From positions 1-32,328 of the IMG/VR virus record IMGVR_UViG_3300006920_000140: a DNA stretch of 32,328 bases; one strand, written 5' to 3'. The stretch is from a virus. Shown piece after piece: positions 7,480 to 14,506 of this stretch. The notes below the pieces were generated by a model that saw only the letters and a list, made by a program, of their open reading frames with translations, was not told the DNA's origin and made no database searches. Positions within the stretch are counted from its first letter, which is position 1. Each line of letters opens with the position of its first letter. The position numbers were made by a program, and so were the translations under genes.

Positions 7480-7901
7480 TCAATTCATTTAAAAGAGATC
7501 TAGAGGCAGGTAAGGTTTACGAGTCTTATGTATTAGATAAAATTAAAAGAAAATATCCAAAGGCTTACATGATCGACGGTTACTGCAAAGAATGGGACAT
7601 ATTCGTTCCCGAATTAAATTGTGGCATTGAGGTTAAGTCTGATCAGAAGAGCTTATACACTAATAATATAGTTATCGAAGTAGAATTTAACAATAAACCA
7701 TCCGCATTAACTACATCTAAAGCTAAGTGGTGGGTTATATATGACGGCAACATATATAATTGGTTTCTAGTAAATAACATTAAGAAATGCATACTACATA
7801 ATAAATTAAAATATGCAACATTTACTGGTAAAGGAGACACAAAATCTAAAAAGGCATATCTAATTAAAAAGGAATTATTATATAAATATAAAACACTATG
7901 A
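7476..7901 (+). CDS. PD-(D/E)XK-fold nuclease
   Basis: 141 residues. After an N-terminal helix with Glu16, Asp41 (W-D-I-F-V-P-E) and Glu52-x-Lys54 (I-E-V-K) form the metal-binding PD-(D/E)XK triad. A Trp-Trp-V-I-Y-D strand follows. The spacing fits phage Holliday-junction resolvases or small recombination nucleases. It overlaps both neighbours by ATGA, so it is coupled with the sigma-like gene. It may resolve branched replication intermediates before packaging. Substrate and biological role are inferred. Confidence 0.68.
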   Translation: MINSFKRDLEAGKVYESYVLDKIKRKYPKAYMIDGYCKEWDIFVPELNCGIEVKSDQKSLYTNNIVIEVEFNNKPSALTTSKAKWWVIYDGNIYNWFLVNNIKKCILHNKLKYATFTGKGDTKSKKAYLIKKELLYKYKTL

Positions 7902-8044
7902 AACTAGGAGACATAATACATTACATAACAAAATACACAGGCATTAAATACTTAGTAGAAACGTATCATGCATTTAAAGGCACGAAATGTAACTGCGACA
8001 AGCGTAGAAAAAAACTAAACAATTTAAAAATAAAAAGATGGTAA
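7898..8044 (+). CDS. Small Cys-containing protein of unknown function
   Basis: 48 residues, from an ATGA start shared with the nuclease stop to a stop that overlaps the next ATG by seven bases. The C-terminal half has C-N-C-D-K-R-R-K-K-L-N-N-L, a Cys-x-Cys followed by a basic helix, which I have seen at the ends of other small phage proteins. It is too short to have been called by length filters. It could bind zinc or nucleic acid; no function can be assigned. Confidence 0.62.
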   Translation: MKLGDIIHYITKYTGIKYLVETYHAFKGTKCNCDKRRKKLNNLKIKRW

Positions 8045-8247
8045 AATTTAAAAAAGTAGATTATGAAGATTGGACAATATTTCGACAAGGAACAAAGGAC
8101 GTTATCAGCTCAACCGAATTTGATTTGGTATGCGACTTACACGCAAAATATCACAAGCATAGTTTTTACAAACCCTGTACCTGCAACCCAAAAATTATCA
8201 ATAGATGGATAGCGGATCTAAACGTAATATGGAATAATGGCAAATAG
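8038..8247 (+). CDS. Small Cys-containing protein of unknown function
   Basis: 69 residues. A central Y-K-P-C-T-C-N-P-K motif and a C-terminal W-I-A-D-L-N helix are visible, a second small protein with a Cys-x-Cys pair directly after another. The pair is the last of this operon; a promoter-like site follows at 8259. No family is recognised. Some similarity in layout (basic region, C-x-C, Asn) to the preceding protein could mean related metal-binding folds. Confidence 0.65.
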   Translation: MVKFKKVDYEDWTIFRQGTKDVISSTEFDLVCDLHAKYHKHSFYKPCTCNPKIINRWIADLNVIWNNGK

Positions 8248-8258
8248 TTATTGAATTT

Positions 8259-8290
8259 TTTGTATTATAACATTTTTTATATTATATTAG
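8259..8290 (+). promoter_or_regulatory. Early-type promoter P2 (TTTG-N20-TATATTAG)
   Basis: TTTG at 8259-8262 and TATATTAG at 8283-8290, 20 bases apart. The inside sequence TATTATAAC directly after TTTG is shared with the copy at 16021. It lies in the only gap of this region, 27 bases before the ATG of the next small gene. Confidence 0.62.
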
Positions 8291-8316
8291 CTACTTAATC
8301 TAAAAAAATAGAACAA

Positions 8317-8514
8317 ATGACAGAACCAACACAAGTTACAATTTCAATGAAAGAGTACGGAACTTTATTAGGCATAGCTATTACAGCTAGATCCTTAACT
8401 AATTATTACAGAGATACCGATACTTTTAAATTTATGGTCGAGCATAACGTAGTGACGTTAGAAAAAAAGCTAGATCATGAAAGCGTTAAGTCTTATGTAG
8501 GAAAAGAATATTAA
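8317..8514 (+). CDS. Small early protein of unknown function
   Basis: 65 residues, helical, neutral to slightly acidic, with no recognised motif. It starts at AATAGAACAAATG, 27 bases after an early-type promoter, and opens the block leading to the 5'-3' exonuclease. The next tiny ORF starts two bases after its stop. Function cannot be inferred. Confidence 0.68.
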   Translation: MTEPTQVTISMKEYGTLLGIAITARSLTNYYRDTDTFKFMVEHNVVTLEKKLDHESVKSYVGKEY

Positions 8515-8516
8515 TA

Positions 8517-8660
8517 ATGACGGCAAAAGAATTACTACATCTAAAAACCACGATCGAAGAGTTAAGAGCAGAAGATCCGCAGATAACGGACATCATTATT
8601 AACTATCAGATAATAGAAGCAAAGCAGAAAAATATTGCAAACATTAAAATAAACAGATGA
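8517..8660 (+). CDS. Tiny helical protein of unknown function
   Basis: 47 residues, amphipathic helix rich in Glu, Ile and Lys. It begins two bases after the previous stop and its stop overlaps the next ATG by ATGA, which supports translation. No family recognised. Confidence 0.6.
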   Translation: MTAKELLHLKTTIEELRAEDPQITDIIINYQIIEAKQKNIANIKINR

Positions 8661-8938
8661 CATCAACAGAACGACTACAGCAAAAAATCACAGAGTTACA
8701 AGGCGATCTGCTAGAAGCTCGAGCAGACAAAAAACACACCTACATTCACGAGACGCACCACCTACAATGTAGCGACGGCGAGATGCATATAGGCTACGGA
8801 GATGACGAATGGCTAGTATATAACACAGATCAATTATTTAAGGATCTGCCTTTTATTATTAATCAAGTAGTAAAAGAAAACGCTAAAATGCAAAAGATGT
8901 ATTTAGATCTAATCAAAACAGAACTAGAGGAGCTATGA
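8657..8938 (+). CDS. Small protein of unknown function
   Basis: 93 residues. An N-terminal coiled-coil-like helix (1-24) is followed by a His/Asp/Gly-rich segment (about 26-55, with H-E-T-H-H and G-Y-G-D-D-E-W) and a C-terminal helix. The His cluster could bind metal, but no known family is recognised. ATGA overlaps on both sides couple it to the upstream tiny gene and to the exonuclease. Confidence 0.66.
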   Translation: MTSTERLQQKITELQGDLLEARADKKHTYIHETHHLQCSDGEMHIGYGDDEWLVYNTDQLFKDLPFIINQVVKENAKMQKMYLDLIKTELEEL

Positions 8939-9648
8939 TATTATTAGTAGATGCCGACAGTTTAGTTTATGCTAGTTGTTGTAAAAAAAGAGAGACGCCA
9001 GACGACACTTACCATCAAACAGATATATCCGAAGCTCGTAATAAATTCGACGAACAGTTTATGGCAATCGTTAATTCGCTAGAAGAGATGTACGAGATTG
9101 AAAAGGTTATAACATTTAACGGATCTAGAGGCAACTTTAGAAAGTACATAGGCGATCAATACAAAGAAAACAGAACTCAGTACGAAAAGCCACCTTTATT
9201 ATTTGAAATGCACGACTACGTTAAGAGTCAATACGACAGTATCGTTGGGTACGGCGTAGAAACAGACGATATGGTAGCTAGGTTTTGGAAAAAATTAAGC
9301 GAAGAGATCGGTCGAAACAACGTAATGATAGTAAGTATAGATAAAGATTACAGACAGTTTCCTTGCCTCTTATATAACTACCATTACAAACATAGAGAGA
9401 TCTACGACATATCAGAAGAACAGGCGATGTACAATTTCTACGAGCAGATGATAGCAGGGGACGCCTCAGATAACGTCAATTACTTTAAAGGTAAAGGCAA
9501 GAGGTTTTGCGAAAAGTATTACGCAGACTGCGAAACAGAGTATCAATACAGAAAACAGCTATACAAACTATTTAAAGAGAAATACAAAAGTAAGGCAAAA
9601 GAGAAGTACTCCGAATGCTATAACCTCCTAAAACTTAGGACAAACTAA
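8935..9648 (+). CDS. 5'-3' exonuclease / flap endonuclease
   Basis: 237 residues of the phage FEN/5' exonuclease family. The metal-binding acids are in their usual places: D-A-D at 6-8, the basic arch region with F-R-K-Y and K-E-N-R (68-80), E-T-D-D at 109-112, D-K-D at 136-138, and G-D-A-S-D-N at 175-180. It would remove RNA primers and flaps or resect DNA ends for annealing-type recombination together with the SSB and the annealing-like protein. The helix-hairpin-helix part is short (K-G-K-G-K-R, 185-190). Confidence 0.86.
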   Translation: MILLVDADSLVYASCCKKRETPDDTYHQTDISEARNKFDEQFMAIVNSLEEMYEIEKVITFNGSRGNFRKYIGDQYKENRTQYEKPPLLFEMHDYVKSQYDSIVGYGVETDDMVARFWKKLSEEIGRNNVMIVSIDKDYRQFPCLLYNYHYKHREIYDISEEQAMYNFYEQMIAGDASDNVNYFKGKGKRFCEKYYADCETEYQYRKQLYKLFKEKYKSKAKEKYSECYNLLKLRTN

Positions 9649-9654
9649 ATAAAC

Positions 9655-10362
9655 ATGAAACAACAAGAAATTAAAAGAACTTTAAACTACAATCTATTTA
9701 CAAAAATTATTGGCAACAGACAACTAGATCCTAAAAACGTTAAAAGAATCAAAGAGTCTGTAGAATCAATCGGATTACAAACACCTATAATGGTAAACTA
9801 TAAGCATGGAATTATAGACGGTCAGCACAGGTTACAAGTCGCTAAAGAATTAGGCATAGCTATTGAGTATTTTGTAGTCAAGAATTTTAAAGAAGAGAAT
9901 ATACATGATTTACAAATTAGTAAAAAGTGGACGGCATTTGATTTTGCACAACGTAACGCTGCGACAGGAAACAAAGAATGCATACAAGCATTAGAAATAT
10001 GTAATGATTGGCATATTGACTCTAAAAAGAAATTTAGTAAAACAAACATTTTAACGCTATTACTAACAGGATTACAAAACAATATTTTAACAAAACTAAA
10101 AGAAAACGATTTTGTGTCAGATACATCTAGGGCTTGTAGAATATATAATTGCATTAAAATATTATCAACTAATAAAAACGAGAAATTTAATTCTTACTCA
10201 GCAAACATAAGCAGGATATTAAAAACATTAGATTATCAGTTTAAAGGACTAGACTATAAAATAATAGAAAAAATAAACAAAAAGCATTACTTAGAACATT
10301 ACTCAAATGCTAAAGATCAAACAAGATACTTAACAGATTTATATAAAAAATATGCTAAATAA
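9655..10362 (+). CDS. ParB-fold (ParB/Srx) protein
   Basis: 235 residues. Residues 1-75 form a ParB N-terminal domain: P-K-N-V-K-R-I-K-E-S, then T-P-I-M-V and the nucleotide-binding motif I-I-D-G-Q-H-R (53-59). The remaining ~160 residues are basic and helical without a recognised motif. Family members bind CTP or ATP, and some cut or clamp DNA. No ParA is nearby, so plasmid-like partition is unlikely. A role in phage replication or host-DNA interference is possible. The next gene overlaps by 11 bases. Confidence 0.75.
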   Translation: MKQQEIKRTLNYNLFTKIIGNRQLDPKNVKRIKESVESIGLQTPIMVNYKHGIIDGQHRLQVAKELGIAIEYFVVKNFKEENIHDLQISKKWTAFDFAQRNAATGNKECIQALEICNDWHIDSKKKFSKTNILTLLLTGLQNNILTKLKENDFVSDTSRACRIYNCIKILSTNKNEKFNSYSANISRILKTLDYQFKGLDYKIIEKINKKHYLEHYSNAKDQTRYLTDLYKKYAK

Positions 10363-10735
10363 TTCAAAACCTATAAACATAGCAGACAAGATCTCTGAGC
10401 TTTCAGGGATCGACGTCTTTGCTAATAACCGAGAGCGCAAAGTTGTTGAGGTTAGAGCCTTACTAACTTACTTGCTAAGAGACAAGCTAAAAATGAGATG
10501 GAAAAATATAGTTCTGTTTTATGACCAAAACGGTAAGAAAATTAATATGGCAAATGTAATGCACAGCTATAAAAAATACCCTTACTATCAACAACAAAAC
10601 TCAGAGCTAATAAACCTACAGAGTCAGTTTGTTTTTGATCCCGATATATCACATGACGAAATTAATCAAATAGACTATCTAGAAAAGAAATGCAAAAGAC
10701 TAGAAAAGAAACTAGAGGAACAACTAAACAAATAA
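10352..10735 (+). CDS. DnaA domain IV-like DNA-binding protein
   Basis: 127 residues. Residues 20-75 resemble the origin-binding domain of DnaA: R-x-x-x-V-V-E-V-R-x-x-x-x-Y-L-L-R, then an N-x-x-N-V-M-H-S-Y-K-K segment where DnaA has its D-H-T-T-V signature. The ATPase domain of DnaA is absent. The C-terminus (105-127) is a coiled coil. It could bind the phage origin or interfere with host initiation. The signature helix is diverged, so the assignment rests on overall spacing. Confidence 0.55.
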   Translation: MLNNSKPINIADKISELSGIDVFANNRERKVVEVRALLTYLLRDKLKMRWKNIVLFYDQNGKKINMANVMHSYKKYPYYQQQNSELINLQSQFVFDPDISHDEINQIDYLEKKCKRLEKKLEEQLNK

Positions 10736-10739
10736 AGAT

Positions 10740-11288
10740 ATGATTGAGAAAGTAAAAATAACAGAAGTCTTTTCTAATCCTACAAACCCGAGGAGCATTA
10801 AAGAGGCAGAATTTAAAAAGCTAGTTAAAAGCATTAAGGATTTTCCAGAAATGTTAAACCTAAGACCTATCGTTGTAAATGCAGAGGGTGGCATTATAGG
10901 TGGCAATATGCGTTATCAAGCCTGTAAAGAGATTGGACTTAAAGAGATCCCAGTAATACGAGCAGAGAACCTAACAGAAGCACAGATAGAGCAATTTATT
11001 ATTAAAGACAACGTCAGTTTTGGCGATTGGGATTGGGACATCCTTGCTAACGATTGGACTTCTAGCGAACTAAACGATTGGGGACTGGGAGTTTGGGAAA
11101 ACAAAATTGAGACTACAGACTTTAAACCCGAGATGTTTCCTGGTCAATCGGATCAAGAAGTTACTGACGCTGATATTCAAAAGGGAGCGGATAACATAGG
11201 AAGCACATTCCAAAAAGGAACAGAAAAAAAATTTATTGAAACTATGTGCCCAGAGTGCGGACACGAATTTAATGTAGCGCAGGAATGA
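10740..11288 (+). CDS. ParB-like domain protein of the methyltransferase-associated type
   Basis: 182 residues. The N-terminal ~75 residues are the ParB-like domain often fused in front of phage DNA methyltransferases: N-P-T-N-P-R, then I-I-G-G-N-M-R-Y-Q-A (52-61). The usual His of G-x-x-H-R is Met here. A D-N-V-S-F-G-D-W-D-W segment follows. The end has one Cys-Pro-x-Cys-Gly-His pair (170-175), half a zinc ribbon. The methyltransferase is encoded separately at 11932, after SpeD and an unknown gene, as if a fusion had been split. It overlaps speD by ATGA. Confidence 0.75.
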   Translation: MIEKVKITEVFSNPTNPRSIKEAEFKKLVKSIKDFPEMLNLRPIVVNAEGGIIGGNMRYQACKEIGLKEIPVIRAENLTEAQIEQFIIKDNVSFGDWDWDILANDWTSSELNDWGLGVWENKIETTDFKPEMFPGQSDQEVTDADIQKGADNIGSTFQKGTEKKFIETMCPECGHEFNVAQE

Positions 11289-11653
11289 GAAACGGAAAAC
11301 ATTTACTTATAGATGCCTACGGATGCAATAGAGATCCTTTAAACGACGAAGATCTTATCAGGAGTATGTTACTAGATATTACAAAACTAATAGGCTTAAA
11401 ACCGCTCTCTGATCCTTTAATCTATGTAGTAGACGAAACCATGATTGACATTAAAAGCATAGGGATTACAGGAGGTATTATATTTATGGAGTCGCATTTT
11501 ACTTTTCATGCGTTTCCAGAGTTAGATTATTTCTCTGCCGACATATACTCTTGTAAGGATTTCGAGCATGGGTCTGTTATTAAATACATCGACAATCTAT
11601 TTACGCCCGAACATTTAAAAGAAACAGTAATACTAAGAGGATCAACGCTATGA
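11285..11653 (+). CDS. speD: S-adenosylmethionine decarboxylase proenzyme
   Basis: 122 residues, the usual size of the short (class 1B) bacterial enzyme. G-K-H-L-L-I-D-A-Y-G-C at the start and M-E-S-H-F-T-F-H-A-F-P-E at 68-79 are characteristic. From family knowledge, self-cleavage occurs between Glu69 and Ser70, Ser70 becomes the pyruvoyl group, and His75 and Cys90 correspond to the conserved processing and catalytic residues. All are present, so the enzyme should be active. It converts S-adenosylmethionine to decarboxylated SAM, the aminopropyl donor for spermidine synthesis. No spermidine synthase is in the window. ATGA overlaps couple it to the ParB-like gene before and the unknown gene after. 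Confidence 0.9.
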   Translation: MRNGKHLLIDAYGCNRDPLNDEDLIRSMLLDITKLIGLKPLSDPLIYVVDETMIDIKSIGITGGIIFMESHFTFHAFPELDYFSADIYSCKDFEHGSVIKYIDNLFTPEHLKETVILRGSTL

Positions 11654-11928
11654 CAAAAGAAGAGATACATTTATTTTTAGAATTAGAAACAACATTCACA
11701 TTCGCTAAGTCTATGGCTAACATTCCGCATAGTTGGATATGCAGAAAATACTATTCGGATTCTGTGTTTTTAAAAGCGATGCAGTATATAAACGATAACG
11801 GATATAAAGAGAAATTTTACAATAAAGAATATACATACTATAATATAGGAGACTATAAATATTGGGTAATGACAGACGAAAAAGGATTTGACGATCCGAC
11901 TGCAATAATTAATCGAGCAAAAATATAA
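11650..11928 (+). CDS. Unknown protein between speD and the methyltransferase
   Basis: 92 residues. The first half is helical (F-L-E-L-E-T-T-F-T-F-A-K). The second half has many Tyr, ending in D-Y-K-Y-W-V-M-T-D-E and I-I-N-R-A-K. I recall small phage proteins with a similar Y-K-Y-W-x-M...I-N-R-A ending next to methyltransferase genes, but know of no function. It overlaps speD by ATGA and lies three bases before the methyltransferase, so it belongs to the same translational unit. Confidence 0.7.
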   Translation: MTKEEIHLFLELETTFTFAKSMANIPHSWICRKYYSDSVFLKAMQYINDNGYKEKFYNKEYTYYNIGDYKYWVMTDEKGFDDPTAIINRAKI

Positions 11929-11931
11929 ATT

Positions 11932-12555
11932 ATGAAAACAATAGAAATCGGAAAACACACAGTATCAAATGAAGATGTGCAAAACGTAGACTTTAACAAA
12001 TTATTAAAAGGATCTAAGGCGCATATACTTTACACAGATCCACCTTGGGGCGATGGCAACATGAAATATTGGTGTACACTAAACAAACGTCATACGGGAC
12101 AGGAAAACGAGGCTATGTCATATAAAAGTCTTATTAAGATAATAAAGAATATGATTAAAAATCATGTTGACGGTTATGTCTTTTTAGAGACAGGAAATAA
12201 ATGGCTAGACGAAACATTAAACGACGTTAAAGATGTTATATATAATGAGAGAGTTTATAACCTTAGATATAAGTCAGGCAGTAAGCTGCTTACAAATCCC
12301 GTAATTGTAGGAACAACGAACCCTAATCTAGTATTGCCTAATTTAGATGCCTTAGAGGGGGCAATAGATGAGGATAGTTTAAAGGTCGCAATTCCTTTAT
12401 TAGCTAAGGAGGGTGCTATTCTGTTAGATCCTACATGCGGTATGGGAAACTCTGCTCGTAGTGCAATACAAAACAAGATGAGGTTTGTAGGAAACGAGTT
12501 TAATTCTAAACGATTGGAAAAAACTATCAACTCTTTAAAAAGAGATAAAAACTAA
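11932..12555 (+). CDS. DNA adenine-N6 or cytosine-N4 methyltransferase
   Basis: 207 residues. Catalytic motif IV (T-D-P-P-W-G, 35-40) comes before the SAM-binding motif I (L-D-P-T-C-G-M-G-N-S, 165-174), the permuted order of beta-class enzymes; N-E-F follows as motif II. The protein is short and the target-recognition part between the motifs (about 45-155) is small. No restriction enzyme is adjacent, so it is probably a solitary methylase protecting phage DNA or changing its regulation. Its specificity cannot be read from sequence. It sits two genes after SpeD, which uses the same cofactor. Confidence 0.82.
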   Translation: MKTIEIGKHTVSNEDVQNVDFNKLLKGSKAHILYTDPPWGDGNMKYWCTLNKRHTGQENEAMSYKSLIKIIKNMIKNHVDGYVFLETGNKWLDETLNDVKDVIYNERVYNLRYKSGSKLLTNPVIVGTTNPNLVLPNLDALEGAIDEDSLKVAIPLLAKEGAILLDPTCGMGNSARSAIQNKMRFVGNEFNSKRLEKTINSLKRDKN

Positions 12556-12577
12556 CATAGAATAACATAAAAATAAC

Positions 12578-13744
12578 ATGAAGGTATACAGTAAAAACAA
12601 TGTACTCGTTGAAGCAGAAAAAAGAATACACAGGCTCTTTGACGATTTCGAGAATGTAGTAGTCGGATTTTCGGGAGGCAAGGACAGTACTGTATGCCTT
12701 AACCTTACATTAAAAATAGCAGAGGAGCGAAACAGACTACCGTTAAAAGTATTATGGGTTGATCAAGAAGCTGAGTGGCAAGGTACGGCTGACTATTGCG
12801 AATCAGTATTTGAAGACAAAAGGATCGAGCCTATGTGGTTTCAAATGCCAATGAAGTGGTTTAATAACGTAAGCTCACATAGTAAATACATTTATATATG
12901 GCAAGACGGAGTTAAGCACATGCGAGAACGCTCAGAGATCTCTATAAAAGAAAACAAGTATTTAGACTTTGGATTTCATGAGCTATTCGAAAAGATTTTT
13001 GCTGTGCATTTTCCTAATCAAAAGTCGTGCTACATTTCGGGTGTTAGAACAGAAGAAAGCCCTAAGAGAATGATGAGCCTTACAAGCTCTTTAACATATA
13101 AAGATATTACATGGGGCAAGAAGCTAAACGAAAGCAAAGGGCATTATACATTTTATCCTATTTATGATTGGAGTTATAGCGACGTCTGGAAATACATCTT
13201 TGATAACAATATAAAATACAACAAGATTTATGATGCCTTATTTACACACGGCGTAAGTGTAAGCGATATGCGGATCTCTAACCTGCATCATGAAACTGCC
13301 ATTCAAAACTTATTATTAATACAGGAGATAGAGCCTAATACATGGAATAGGATCGCTGAACGTATAGACGGAACTAATGCAATCAAACATCTTAAAAGTG
13401 ATGCCTTTAAATGCCCTGCGGATCTGCCGTATATGTTTAAGTCGTGGAAAGAGTACGCATTATACTTAGCAGAAAATCTCGCAAACGACGAGGAGTTTCT
13501 AAAAAAGATGCATAAGAAAATAGAAAAGAATAAAAAGTACATGGTATCGAACAAGGTATATGTGGATTTCTATAAAACGTTAGTTAAAACAGTCCTGTCA
13601 CAAGACTTTGACTTTACTAAGCTCGGCAACTTTCTTACATCGCCGTACTTTAATACAGTAAAGAAATATGCTGACGGAAAACTGACAAGCAAAAACATCG
13701 AGATTAATCGAAAATATGACAAATACGTAAAAGGACTTATATGA
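12578..13744 (+). CDS. PAPS-reductase-like PP-loop protein (IbrA-like, DUF3440 type)
   Basis: 388 residues. The PP-loop S-G-G-K-D-S-T lies at 32-38, and a second family motif, S-G-V-R-T-E-E-S-P-K-R, near residue 160. The C-terminal ~150 residues are an extra helical, Lys-rich domain, as in the DUF3440 group that includes E. coli IbrA. This group is larger than true PAPS reductases and is normally followed by a ParB-like partner, as here (four-base overlap). PP-loop enzymes activate substrates with ATP. Whether this one handles sulphur, a nucleotide or nucleic acid is unknown. Confidence 0.8.
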   Translation: MKVYSKNNVLVEAEKRIHRLFDDFENVVVGFSGGKDSTVCLNLTLKIAEERNRLPLKVLWVDQEAEWQGTADYCESVFEDKRIEPMWFQMPMKWFNNVSSHSKYIYIWQDGVKHMRERSEISIKENKYLDFGFHELFEKIFAVHFPNQKSCYISGVRTEESPKRMMSLTSSLTYKDITWGKKLNESKGHYTFYPIYDWSYSDVWKYIFDNNIKYNKIYDALFTHGVSVSDMRISNLHHETAIQNLLLIQEIEPNTWNRIAERIDGTNAIKHLKSDAFKCPADLPYMFKSWKEYALYLAENLANDEEFLKKMHKKIEKNKKYMVSNKVYVDFYKTLVKTVLSQDFDFTKLGNFLTSPYFNTVKKYADGKLTSKNIEINRKYDKYVKGLI

Positions 13745-14406
13745 AAGCAACTTTAAAAAACCTATTGACTAAAGAGATAAAGGCAGGAGATCAAATTTCT
13801 ATAATAGAAGAGATCAAAGAATTACTGCACAACCTATCGCCATTAAAAGATCAGCCTGTAAACAGGATTAGATGGGTACGGATCGAGGAGGTCTGCCCAA
13901 ACGACTACAACCCTAACTCAGTAGCTAAAAAAGAAATGGGGCTTTTATATACGTCTATTAAGCATGATGGCTATACGCAACCAATCGTAACGATATATGA
14001 CAACGAAAAGAAAATGTATGTTATTATAGACGGGTTTCACAGATACTATACTGCTAAGACTAATGCGGACATCCTAGAACGTAATAAAGGACGTCTGCCG
14101 ATCGTAGTATTGGAAAAGGATATAAACGACCGTATGGCAAGTACGGTACGCCACAATAGAGCAAGAGGTATGCACTCAATAGCAGGAATGTCAAGCATGG
14201 TGTTTACTATGTTAGAGAACGGGTGGAGCGATAAAGAGATCTGCAACGAGTTAGGCATGGGAGTTGAGGAGTTAGTTAAGTTAAAACACATAACAGGATT
14301 CTCTAAGTTATTCGCTGATGCGGAATACAATAAGGCTTGGGAGTCCGCTAATCAAATACGCCTAAAATTAAAACATAAACAAGATGAAAAAACAAAGACA
14401 ATTTAG
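13741..14406 (+). CDS. ParB-like partner of the PP-loop protein (IbrB-like)
   Basis: 221 residues. A leading helical stretch (1-42) precedes a ParB-like domain: V-C-P-N-D-Y-N-P-N-S (51-60), T-Q-P-I-V-T and I-I-D-G-F-H-R-Y (95-102). H-N-R-A-R-G and a helix-turn-helix-like segment around G-W-S-D-K-E-I-C follow. The arrangement and overlap with the upstream PP-loop gene match the IbrA/IbrB pair. ParB-fold partners of this type may bind or hydrolyse nucleotides. The real role in phages is not settled. The following small membrane-protein ORF starts 23 bases before its stop. Confidence 0.78.
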   Translation: MKATLKNLLTKEIKAGDQISIIEEIKELLHNLSPLKDQPVNRIRWVRIEEVCPNDYNPNSVAKKEMGLLYTSIKHDGYTQPIVTIYDNEKKMYVIIDGFHRYYTAKTNADILERNKGRLPIVVLEKDINDRMASTVRHNRARGMHSIAGMSSMVFTMLENGWSDKEICNELGMGVEELVKLKHITGFSKLFADAEYNKAWESANQIRLKLKHKQDEKTKTI

Positions 14407-14506
14407 ATCGAGGCAAGGAAGGTCAGACAAACAATATTCAAGTAGCGTTAAAGCTATACTCGTTGCCTTTATAGCACTAATAATAATAATTTTAACACAA
14501 ATATAA
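14384..14506 (+). CDS. Tiny membrane protein
   Basis: 40 residues. The start overlaps the end of the IbrB-like gene, and its stop shares bases with the next ATG (TAATG). An Arg/Gln/Ser-rich N-terminus (1-22) is followed by one hydrophobic span (23-38) with four successive Ile. No family recognised. The basic cytoplasmic end and single span would fit an inner-membrane superinfection or accessory protein, without further support. Confidence 0.55.
   Translation: MKKQRQFRSRQGRSDKQYSSSVKAILVAFIALIIIILTQI

Noticed and set aside
12200-12260. Further late-promoter copy (GTTATATATAATG inside the methyltransferase gene)
   Set aside because: It lacks the leading C and I see no CAAA at the fixed 19-base distance; it lies inside a coding region.
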